DNA from: CBDCHC01 sp965277055
GTDB taxonomy: Bacteria > Pseudomonadota > Gammaproteobacteria > PS1 > Pseudothioglobaceae
Reading direction: 5' to 3'
Assembly (NCBI GenBank): GCA_965277055.1
Contig: OZ255703.1
Span: 496,001-560,000 of the forward strand
DNA length: 64,000 nt
The notes beneath the pieces are model-generated. The model saw only the letters and a list, made by a program, of their open reading frames with translations. It was not told where the DNA came from and made no database searches. Shown piece by piece: positions 38,201 to 45,791 of the stretch. Each line of letters opens with the position of its first letter. The first letter of the stretch is position 1. Position numbers and translations under genes: made by a program.

Positions 38201-41200
38201 TTCTTACATGTACAGGCTACAGTTACTCTTAAAAAGGATCAACCAAAACTTAGTCATACTGGTGCAATCAGTGCCACATTTGGTGATGCACCTCTAGAGA
38301 TTGAAACCACTGGTGGTGGCGGTACAGCTGCAGTGCGTGCAAGTTCTAGTAATACTGATGTTGCACAGGTAGTAGATGGCAAAATTATTATCACAGGTGC
38401 AGGTACGACCACCATTACTCTGACCAAAGCAGGTGATGTTAATTACTATGAAACTATTGATACCTATACTCTTACTGTAAATAAACTAGAGCAAGCAGCT
38501 CTTACTAACCCTACTCCAACCACTGTAACATTTGGTGTTGCTCCATTTGCGGTAAATGCACAGGGTGGTTCTGGTGATGGTAAAACAATTACTGCAACCA
38601 ACTCTAGTAATCACAGTGTAGCACAGGTATCAGAAGATGGTAACGTTGTTATCAAAGGTGCAGGTACTACGACCATTACTATTATTAAAGCAGGTGATAA
38701 TGTTTATCTGCCAAGTGATGCTATTGCCTACACGTTGACAGTATTGCCACCAAATGTTGCCACAATAACTGCACAACTAGGTGTTAATACCTCTACTATA
38801 CAGCTTACTAATCCTACATCTGGTGAATACACTGTCTATTTATCTCAGGGTACATACTGTGATCCTACAAACTCTGGGTTAGCTGAAGCAGAATGTGATG
38901 ACACACGAATCATTCCAGCATATGAGTCTATAGAGTTTACTCGTACTGCTCTTACACTCGGTAGCACCCCAACATTTGGCGTATTACAAAATACCTTAGA
39001 TCAGTATGGTAAGTTTTCGATTTCATCAGCAGACACGTCATCTGGTAAATTTAGTAAAAGAAATAAACACCAAGTCGTTGCAATGAACGGTGATCTCTAT
39101 CTCATTGGTGGAACTGATGGTTCTAAACTTAACGATGTCTGGAAATCTAGTGATAAAGGGAAATCTTGGACACAAGTACTTGCTCATACTAATACCCCTG
39201 ATAATACTCAATTTTCCCCAAGAGATGCTCACCAAGTTGTGGTAAAAGATAATACCCTGTATGTCATTGGTGGTGCTGATAAGGAATCTAACAGCTTAAA
39301 CGATGTCTGGAGCTCTACTGATGGCGTAACTTGGGAAAAGTTAACTAACAACGCTGCATTTTCCCCAAGATCTAGCCACCAAGTCGTAGTAAAAGGTGAC
39401 ACCATGTATCTCATTGGTGGGTCTAGAAATGAACTCACAACAAACGATGTCTGGAAATCTACTAATGGGAAAGATTGGAATCCGGTACTTGATTATAACG
39501 ATGCCCCTGATGAGACTCAATTTTCCCCAAGATATGGCCACCAAGTCGTAGTAAAAGGTGACACCATGTATCTCATTGGTGGGAGGCATAATGCTAATGG
39601 CATTCAAAATGATTTCTGGAAATCTGATGATGGCAAAACTTGGGAAAAAATAGAAACTTCTGGTCATACTGAATCAATTAGTCCTGCTGGAAGAACGGAA
39701 CACCAAGTCGTAGTAAAAGGTGATAATATATATGTAATTGGTGGGTATATTGTTGACGATGTCTGGGAATCCAGTGATGGAGCGAATTGGACACGAATAC
39801 TCCCGGATTCGTCTACTAATACTAGATTTTCTCCAAGATATGGCCACCAAGTTGTGGTAGTAGGTGATGGTGATGATAGCACCATGCTGGTGATTGGTGG
39901 GCTTGCTGATGGACGCACAAACGATGTCTGGAGCTCTACTGATGGTAGAAATTGGTCCTTACATGTACAGCTTACGGTTCCTCTTAAAAAGGATCAACCA
40001 GAACTTAGTAATACTGGTGAAACCAGTGCCACAGTTGGTGATGCACCTCTAGAGATTAAAACCATTGGTGGTACAGGTGCAGGTGCAGTGCGTGCAAGTT
40101 CTAGTAATACTGATGTTGCACAGGTAGTAGATGGCAAAATTATTATCACAGGTGCAGGTACGACCACCATTACTCTGACCAAAGCAGGTGATGTTAATTA
40201 CTATGAAACTATTGATACCTATACTCTTACTGTAAATAAACTAGAGCAAGCAGCTCTTACTAACCCTACTCCAACCACTGTAACATTTGGTGTTGCTCCA
40301 TTTGCGGTAAATGCACAGGGTGGTTCTGGTGATGGTAAAACAATTACTGCAACCAACTCTAGTAATCACAGTGTAGCACAGGTATCAGAAGATGGTAACG
40401 TTGTTATCAAAGGTGCAGGTACTACGACCATTACTATTATTAAAGCAGGTGATAATGTTTATCTGCCAAGTGATGCTATTGCCTACACGTTGACAGTATT
40501 GCCACCAAATGTTGCCACAATAACTGCACAACTAGGTGTTAATACCTCTACTATACAGCTTACTAATCCTACATCTGGTGAATACACTGTCTATTTATCT
40601 CAGGGTACATACTGTGATCCTACAAACTCTGGGTTAGCTGAAGCAGAATGTGATGACACACGAATCATTCCAGCATATGAGTCTATAGAGTTTACTCGTA
40701 CTGCTCTTACACTCGGTAGCACCCCAACATTTGGCGTATTACAAAATACCTTAGATCAGTATGGTAAGTTTTCGATTTCATCAGCAGACACGTCATCTGG
40801 TAAATTTAGTAAAAGAAATAAACACCAAGTCGTTGAAATGAATGGTGATCTCTATCTCATTGGTGGAACTGATGGTCTTAAACTTAACGATGTCTGGAAA
40901 TCTAGTGATAAAGGCAAAACTTGGACACAAGTACTTGCTCATACTACTACCCCTAATAAGACTCAATTTTCCCTAAGATCTGCCCACCGAGTCGTAGTAA
41001 AAGATAATACCCTGTATGTGATTGGTGGGTTTGATGACTCTAAAAGCTTAAACGATGTCTGGAGCTCTACTGATGGCGTAACTTGGAAAGAGTTAACTAA
41101 CAACGCTGCATTTTCCCCAAGATATAGCCACCAAGTCGTAGTAAAAGGTGATACCATGTATCTCATTGGTGGGTTTGATGGCTCCAACAGATTCAACGAT

Positions 41201-44200
41201 GTCTGGGAATCTACTAATGGGAAAGATTGGAATCCGGTACTTGATCATACTAGTGCCCCTGATGAGACTCAATTTTCCCCAAGATATAGCCACCAAGTCG
41301 TAGTAAAAGGTGATACCATGTATCTCATTGGTGGGTGGACTGATTCAGGAATGCACAATGATGTCTGGAAATCTAGTGATAATGGCAAAACTTGGCTAAA
41401 CATATCTCCTAATGATGTTACTGATACTACTAAATTTTCCCCAAGATGGTTTCACCAAGTCGTAGTAAAAGGTGAGTACATGTATCTCATTGGTGGGTCT
41501 ACTTTTGGCGGAAGGACAAATGGTGTTTGGAGATCTGATAATGGAGAATCTTGGACACGAATATCTATGCATAATGTTAATAATACTAATAAATTTTCTC
41601 CAATAAATGACCACCAAGTTGTAGTAGTAGGTGATGGTGATAGTGCCACCATGCTGGTGATTGGTGGGTCTAGTGATTATAGCTTATACAGAAACGATGT
41701 CTGGAGCTCTACTGATGGTAGGAATTGGTCCTTATATGTACAGCTTACGGTTCCTCTTAAAAAGGATCAACCAGAATTTAGTAATACTGGTGCAATCAGT
41801 GCCACATTTGGTGATGACCCACTAACAGTAAGTGCCACTGGTGGTACCGGTACAGGTATAGTGAGTGCAACAAGTTCTAGTAATACTGATGTTGCACAGG
41901 TAGTAGATGGCAAAATTACTATCACAGGTGCAGGTACGACCACCATTACTCTGACCAAAGCAGGTGATGATAATTACCATGAAGCTATTAATACCTATAC
42001 CTTGACAGTAACTCCTATGACAACCAAAGTCACTGCACAACTAGGAGCTAATGATTCTACTATGCAGATTACTAATCCTACATCTGGTTCATACACTGTC
42101 TATTTATCTCGGGATACATACTGTGATCCTGCAAATCCTGGGTTACCTGGAGCAGAATGTGATGACATAGAAACAATTCCAGCAAATGAGTCTATAGAGT
42201 TTACTCCTACTGCTTTGACATTAAGTACCCCAACATTTGGTATATTACAAAATACCTTAGACCAGTATGGTGAGTTTTCTATTTCATCAGCAGATATGTC
42301 ATCTGGTAAATTTAGTAACAGAAGTGCTCACCAAGTCGTTGAAATGAACGGTGAACTCTATCTCATTGGTGGGGGTGATGGCTCAAGCAAAAACGATATC
42401 TGGAAATCTATTGATCAAGGAAAATCTTGGACACAAGTAGAAACTACTGGTGATATATTTAGTCCAAGACATAAGCATCAAGTCGTAGCAAAAGGTGATT
42501 CCCTGTATGTGATTGGTGGCAATGCTGGTGGTGTATATAAAAACGATATCTGGAAATCTGATAATCAAGGCGAAACTTGGACAAAAATATCTGATGATAG
42601 TAACACTCCATTTGCCCCAAGAGATGCTCACCAAGTTGTAGTAATAGGTGATACTATGTATCTCATTGGTGGGTGGACTAGTAACTCAGGAATAAGTAAC
42701 GACATCTGGCAATCTACTGATGGAAAATCTTGGACACAAGTACCAAAACCAGATGATACTAACTCTATATTTAGTGCAAGATATGCTCATCAAGTCGTTA
42801 CCATAAATGATGTAATGTATCTCATTGGTGGAACTGATGGTTCTAATGCCTTAAACGATATCTGGAAATCTGAGAATAGAGGCGAAACGTGGGCACCAGT
42901 CACTGCTAGCCCTACTGGTACTATAACTGCTACTATATTTACTCCAAGATATAATCACCAAGTTGTGGTCATGAGTAGTACTATGTATGTCATTGGTGGG
43001 TATGATGACTCCAACAGATTCAACGATGTCTGGGAATCTACTGATCAAGGCGTAACGTGGAAAGATATATCTGCTGATGCGAATAGTAACACTGTATTTA
43101 CTCCAAGAGAGGGTCACCAAGTTGTGGTAGTAGGTGATGGTGATGGTGATAATGCCACCATGCTGGTGATTGGTGGGTCTGATGGTGATGACTCATACAA
43201 AAACGATGTCTGGAGCTCTACTGATGGCAGCAATTGGTCCTTACATGTACAGGCTACAGTTACTTTTAAAAAGGATCAACCAAAACTTAGTAATGCTGGT
43301 GCAACCAGTGCCACATTTGGTGATGCACCTCTAGAGATTGAAACCATTGGTGGTACAGGTGCAGGTGCAGTGCGTGCAAGTTCTAGTAATACTGATGTTG
43401 CACAGGTAGTAGATGGCAAAATTGTTACCAAAGGTGCAGGTACGACCACCATTACTTTGACCAAAGCAGGTGATGCTAATTACTATGAAACTATTAATAC
43501 CTATACCTTGACAGTAATTCTTAGTGGGGTCACAACAATCACTGCACAAGTAGGAGCTAATGATTCTACTATGCAGGTGACTAATCCTACATCTGGTGAA
43601 TACACTGTCTATTTATCTCAGGGTACATACTGTGATCCCGCAAATCCTGGGTTAGCTGGAGCAGAATGTGATGACACAGAAACAATTCCAGCATATGACT
43701 CTACAGAGTTTACCGCTACTGCTCTTACACTCGGTGGCAGCCCAACCTTTGGTGTATTACAAACTACCGCAGATCAATATAATGAGTTTTCTATTGCAGT
43801 AGCAGATATATTATTTGATAAATTTAGTAAAAGATTTGGTCATCAAATTATTGAAATGAACGGTGATCTCTATCTGATTGGCGGTAGAGAGGGCGTTGTT
43901 AGTTCAACTCCACCTAAAAACGATGTCTGGAAGTCTAGTAATAATGGCAAAACTTGGCTAAACATATCTCCTAATGATGATACTAATGATAATACTAAAT
44001 TTTCCCCAAGACATGGCCACCAAGTCGTAGTAAAAGGTGATTCCCTGTATGTGATTGGTGGCGATGCTGATGGTTTATATAGAAACGATGTCTGGAAATC
44101 TACTAATGGGAAAGATTGGGATCTGGTACTTATTAATCATCCTGATACTACCCCTGAGGATAACCAATTCTCTTCAAGAACGGGTCACCAAGTTGTGGTA

Positions 44201-45724
44201 AAAGATAATGTTATGTATCTCATTGGTGGGTATGGGTATGATGATGGTAGTAATAATGAATTAAACGATGTCTGGAAATCTAGTGATAATGGCAAAACTT
44301 GGCTAAACATATCTCCTCATGATGCTACTGATACTACTAAATTTTCCCCAAGATGGTTTCACCAAGTCGTAGTAAAAGGTGAGTACATGTATCTCATTGG
44401 TGGGGCTGATCGTAGTTCACACAAAAACGATGTCTGGAAATCTAGTGATGGAGCAAATTGGCAACCAGTCACTCCTACTGGTACTATATTTAGTGCAAGA
44501 TATGACCATCAAGTCGTGGTAAAAGATGATGCCCTGTATGTGATTGGTGGGTTTGATGGTTCACACAAAAACGATGTCTGGAAATCTAGTAGTGATGGAG
44601 CGAATTGGCAACCAGTCACTCCTACTGGTACTATATTTAGTGCAAGATATGACCATCAAGTCGTAGTAAAAGATGGTGCTATGTATCTCATTGGTGGGCG
44701 TGATGGTTCATTCAAAAACGATGTCTGGAAATCTGATGATAATGGGAAAACTTGGACAGAGATAAAATCAAATCTACAGAGTGCTGACTTTAGCTTAAGA
44801 GAATATCACCAAGTCGTTGAAATGAACGGTGATCTCTATCTCATTGGTGGGGATGATGGTTCACGCAAAAACGATGTCTGGAAATCTACTGATACAGGCA
44901 AAACTTGGACACAAGTAAAAACTGAGGGTACGATATTTACTCCAAGACGTAAGCATCAAGTCGTAGCAAAAGGTAATACCCTGTATGTGATTGGTGGGTA
45001 TGATGGTTCACACAAAAACGATGTCTGGAGATCTACTGATCAAGGGGTAACTTGGGAAGATATACCTGCTGGTGATGCGAATAATAACACTACATTTGCC
45101 CGAAGAGATGCTCACCAAGTTGTGGTCATAGGTGATACTATGTATCTCATTGGTGGGTGGACTGCTGATTCAGGAAGAAGCAACGACATCTGGCAATCTA
45201 TTAATGGAGAATCTTGGACACAAGTACCAAAACCAGATGATACTAACTCTATATTTAGCGAAAGATATGGTCATCAAGTCGTTACCATAAATGATGTAAT
45301 GTATCTCATTGGTGGAAATGACAATGATGGAAACAAAAACGATGTCTGGAAATCTGAGGATCAAGGCGGAACTTGGAACCCAGTCACTCCTACTAGTACT
45401 ACTATATTCCCTCCAAGAAGAAATCACCAAGTCGTGGTCACGGGTAGTACTATGTATGTCATTGGTGGTATTGATAATGAATCTAACAGACTGAACGATG
45501 TTTGGAAATCTGAGGATCAAGGCAAAACTTGGGAGGATATATCTGCTGATGTGGATAGTAACATTATATTTAACCCAAGACAGGGCCATCAAGTTGTGGT
45601 AGTAGATGGTACTATGTTTGTCATTGGTGGGCATACTAATGATGGACGCAAAAACGATGTCTGGAGTTCTACTGATGGCAAGAATTGGTTCTTACATGTA
45701 CAGGTTACAATTCCTCTAGAATAA
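32210..45724 (+). CDS. Giant Kelch lipoprotein 3: 4504 residues, five Kelch blocks with 42 blades
   Basis: Lipoprotein signal (LLVSC plus six Gly), the shared N-terminal domain (about 45-285) and a putative Ig domain (about 290-390). Ig-like units of about 270 residues follow at 395, 667 and 938, plus a part unit from 1208; each pairs an ATFG..LTVSAEGG repeat with RFNNDQIIQH and LTFTTD..TVAYS repeats. Then five Kelch blocks, each after a two-Cys cap domain: 1380-2007 (12 blades), 2279-2592 (6), 2864-3183 (6), 3366-3685 (6) and 3872-4504 (12). Blocks 1-4 end in WSLHVQ.TV or a close variant plus a KKDQP linker. No frameshift in 13.5 kb of repeats. Probably a long surface fibre; ligand unknown. 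Confidence 0.88.
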   Translation: MYTTPRTTHTSTEILTSIKLYVILLLSLLLVSCGGGGGGAPGQKAIGSTESTISLNVTKGPVAGASCILTDSAGNNTTQSNKTDPTGHSENTAKIAAGALTIACSDGSYTDEATGSVIDAPTMHALGYHPGNNFSATVSPLSEIVYQRTIALTKNVASLTATEIGNEHQKIATLFGLEGIDILNTVPTPLVGTGAEPAANDGAGKFAIVLAGLSQLFFENYGTATEEVAQGIRALAIDLADGTFDAKDDLRTAIEAFDEANKNSLGYNDKIVPELIAAIGSATTTTLTAVVAPVLSITTDIDTSPVYTVGATITPLVFNSTATNGGATECSISALPPGLQLNGTTKLSAPATSSGTCELTGTPTTASSSTEYTLTVGNIRATDSATIEIIVNKGTQAPLTNPSPTTATFGDDPLTVSVEGGSGDGKTITATSSSNTDVATVSGRQITITGAGNTTITLTKAGDDNYLPVTTTYTLTVDRAPLTLTFNNNQIIQHSNTAGNLNVSSLALTGNTGNGLVSYSLTNNTNNIGAITQAGVFTPQGTNIGTATLVVSVAETTNYLAGSTSVILDVIDKIKQSSSSLTFTTDPLTVVYSPDGTITDRTATPNVGGVGELTYSSSNQNVATVNQTTGEVTIVSAGKTIITATLSGDDTYAPLPKQYELTVTKAEQALLSDPTPTTATFGDGQLEVSAGGGSIDGGTITATSSSNTDVATVSNGKIVITGAGTTTITITKEGNNNYRPIDATYTFTVDKAPRNLRFNNDQIIQHAKKAGDLDVSIFLLTGNTGTATVSYSLENNTNNIGTITEEGIFTPQGTNTGTATLVVSVAEATNYLAGSTSVILEVIDKIAQSGSSLTFTTDSLTVAYSLNGTITTRTATSNDGIGALTYSSSSQDVATVNSTTGVVTIVSVGTTTITAMLSGDDIYAPLSKQYELTVTQGEQAPLNNTGTTTATFGDDPLTVSAEGGSIDGGTITATSSSNESVATVSDTQITITGAGTTTITITKAGDDNYLPIDTTYTLTVSKAPRNLRFNNDQIIQHFKEIDNLDVSTFLLTGNTDTATVSYSLTNNTNNIGTITEEGIFTPQGTNIGTATLVVSIAETTNYFSGSTSVVLEVTDKMTQSSASLTFTTDPLTVAYSLNGTITTRTATSDGIGTLTYSSSSQDVATVNSTTGVVTIASVGKTIITATLDGGDTYAPLPKQYELTVIQGTQAPLSNPSPTTATFGVAPLTVNAEGGSIDGGTITATSSSNTDVATVSNGKIDIKGVGTTIITLTKAGNDNYLPIDTTYTFTVIPSIAKVTAQVGVRSSTMQITNPTSSTYTVYLSQNTYCDPEKSKETCDDTQTIPANDSIEFTANALALHGSPTFGILQNTLDQYGEFSIELDKFSKRSGHQIVEVNGDLYLIGGDDGSNKLNDVWKSTDNGQRWAEILPHNANVTNGKQFSPRSDHQVVVKDGAMYLIGGNDNDDSNKNDVWKSTNNGKTWVEVLPHKADATPEDNQFSPRTAHQVVVKGDYMYLIAGYDGSNSKRFNDLWKSSNGITWVQVDTNNTLEALYDHQVVVKGDSLYVIGGRTYENKNTVWQFIDDEQIWTQISRQNVVDTKAKFTPRIDHQVVVLGNNMYVIGGNDGSRKNDVWKSSDGKDWERVETTNHIFTQRDNHQVVVIGDTMYLIGGVVNNSGGSNDVWKSTNGEDWQLVTNVGAEFAPREYHQVVEMNGELYLIGGDDDLNKNDIWKSSDTGKTWTQVETSGDIFSPRRKHQVVVKDNTLYVIGGHDGLHKNDVWKSDDQGVTWNKSNILAPFAPRDSHQVVVIGNTMYLIGGWINTTDKSGRSNDIWQSSNGENWESVNTNPAFSARYGHQVVTINDVMYLIGGNDGTNKNDVWKSENQGVTWAPVTPNPTSAIFAPRRNHQVVVMSSTMYVIGGYDDSGRFDDVWESTDQGVTWTKISDDANSNTIFTPRQGHQVVVVGDGDNATMLVIGGSDADSSYRNDVWSSADGKNWFLHVQATVTLKKDQPKLSHTGAISATFGDAPLEIETTGGGGTAAVRASSSNTDVAQVVDGKIIITGAGTTTITLTKAGDVNYYETIDTYTLTVNKLEQAALTNPTPTTVTFGVAPFAVNAQGGSGDGKTITATNSSNHSVAQVSEDGNVVIKGAGTTTITIIKAGDNVYLPSDAIAYTLTVLPPNVATITAQLGVNTSTIQLTNPTSGEYTVYLSQGTYCDPTNSGLAEAECDDTRIIPAYESIEFTRTALTLGSTPTFGVLQNTLDQYGKFSISSADTSSGKFSKRNKHQVVAMNGDLYLIGGTDGSKLNDVWKSSDKGKSWTQVLAHTNTPDNTQFSPRDAHQVVVKDNTLYVIGGADKESNSLNDVWSSTDGVTWEKLTNNAAFSPRSSHQVVVKGDTMYLIGGSRNELTTNDVWKSTNGKDWNPVLDYNDAPDETQFSPRYGHQVVVKGDTMYLIGGRHNANGIQNDFWKSDDGKTWEKIETSGHTESISPAGRTEHQVVVKGDNIYVIGGYIVDDVWESSDGANWTRILPDSSTNTRFSPRYGHQVVVVGDGDDSTMLVIGGLADGRTNDVWSSTDGRNWSLHVQLTVPLKKDQPELSNTGETSATVGDAPLEIKTIGGTGAGAVRASSSNTDVAQVVDGKIIITGAGTTTITLTKAGDVNYYETIDTYTLTVNKLEQAALTNPTPTTVTFGVAPFAVNAQGGSGDGKTITATNSSNHSVAQVSEDGNVVIKGAGTTTITIIKAGDNVYLPSDAIAYTLTVLPPNVATITAQLGVNTSTIQLTNPTSGEYTVYLSQGTYCDPTNSGLAEAECDDTRIIPAYESIEFTRTALTLGSTPTFGVLQNTLDQYGKFSISSADTSSGKFSKRNKHQVVEMNGDLYLIGGTDGLKLNDVWKSSDKGKTWTQVLAHTTTPNKTQFSLRSAHRVVVKDNTLYVIGGFDDSKSLNDVWSSTDGVTWKELTNNAAFSPRYSHQVVVKGDTMYLIGGFDGSNRFNDVWESTNGKDWNPVLDHTSAPDETQFSPRYSHQVVVKGDTMYLIGGWTDSGMHNDVWKSSDNGKTWLNISPNDVTDTTKFSPRWFHQVVVKGEYMYLIGGSTFGGRTNGVWRSDNGESWTRISMHNVNNTNKFSPINDHQVVVVGDGDSATMLVIGGSSDYSLYRNDVWSSTDGRNWSLYVQLTVPLKKDQPEFSNTGAISATFGDDPLTVSATGGTGTGIVSATSSSNTDVAQVVDGKITITGAGTTTITLTKAGDDNYHEAINTYTLTVTPMTTKVTAQLGANDSTMQITNPTSGSYTVYLSRDTYCDPANPGLPGAECDDIETIPANESIEFTPTALTLSTPTFGILQNTLDQYGEFSISSADMSSGKFSNRSAHQVVEMNGELYLIGGGDGSSKNDIWKSIDQGKSWTQVETTGDIFSPRHKHQVVAKGDSLYVIGGNAGGVYKNDIWKSDNQGETWTKISDDSNTPFAPRDAHQVVVIGDTMYLIGGWTSNSGISNDIWQSTDGKSWTQVPKPDDTNSIFSARYAHQVVTINDVMYLIGGTDGSNALNDIWKSENRGETWAPVTASPTGTITATIFTPRYNHQVVVMSSTMYVIGGYDDSNRFNDVWESTDQGVTWKDISADANSNTVFTPREGHQVVVVGDGDGDNATMLVIGGSDGDDSYKNDVWSSTDGSNWSLHVQATVTFKKDQPKLSNAGATSATFGDAPLEIETIGGTGAGAVRASSSNTDVAQVVDGKIVTKGAGTTTITLTKAGDANYYETINTYTLTVILSGVTTITAQVGANDSTMQVTNPTSGEYTVYLSQGTYCDPANPGLAGAECDDTETIPAYDSTEFTATALTLGGSPTFGVLQTTADQYNEFSIAVADILFDKFSKRFGHQIIEMNGDLYLIGGREGVVSSTPPKNDVWKSSNNGKTWLNISPNDDTNDNTKFSPRHGHQVVVKGDSLYVIGGDADGLYRNDVWKSTNGKDWDLVLINHPDTTPEDNQFSSRTGHQVVVKDNVMYLIGGYGYDDGSNNELNDVWKSSDNGKTWLNISPHDATDTTKFSPRWFHQVVVKGEYMYLIGGADRSSHKNDVWKSSDGANWQPVTPTGTIFSARYDHQVVVKDDALYVIGGFDGSHKNDVWKSSSDGANWQPVTPTGTIFSARYDHQVVVKDGAMYLIGGRDGSFKNDVWKSDDNGKTWTEIKSNLQSADFSLREYHQVVEMNGDLYLIGGDDGSRKNDVWKSTDTGKTWTQVKTEGTIFTPRRKHQVVAKGNTLYVIGGYDGSHKNDVWRSTDQGVTWEDIPAGDANNNTTFARRDAHQVVVIGDTMYLIGGWTADSGRSNDIWQSINGESWTQVPKPDDTNSIFSERYGHQVVTINDVMYLIGGNDNDGNKNDVWKSEDQGGTWNPVTPTSTTIFPPRRNHQVVVTGSTMYVIGGIDNESNRLNDVWKSEDQGKTWEDISADVDSNIIFNPRQGHQVVVVDGTMFVIGGHTNDGRKNDVWSSTDGKNWFLHVQVTIPLE
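38330..39080 (+). repeat. 751-bp perfect direct repeat, copy A
   Basis: Identical base for base to 40085-40835, offset 1755 bases (585 codons). It covers the end of one Ig-like repeat, a second whole one, the cap domain and the beginning of a six-blade block. Divergence begins right after CAAGTCGTTG. Confidence 0.9.
40085..40835 (+). repeat. 751-bp perfect direct repeat, copy B
   Basis: Second copy of 38330-39080. The flanks are similar but not identical, so recent gene conversion or duplication of a whole Ig-cap-propeller module is likely. Confidence 0.9.
44447..44669 (+). repeat. Near-identical neighbouring blades in block 5 of the giant gene
   Basis: About 75 bases beginning GATGGAGC.AATTGGCAACC recur 147 bases later (49 codons, one blade) with a single difference. 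Marks a recent blade-level duplication or conversion. Confidence 0.75.
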
Positions 45725-45791
45725 CTCACTAATTTACTGAGGTTGATCTATAATCTGGGTTTATGTATTAATTTTTTTAAGAGAATACGAT
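45725..45791 (+). repeat. Conserved Kelch intergenic spacer, copy 3
   Basis: 67 bases; TATAAT at 45749-45754; ends AAGAGAATACGAT before the ATG at 45792. Confidence 0.7.
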
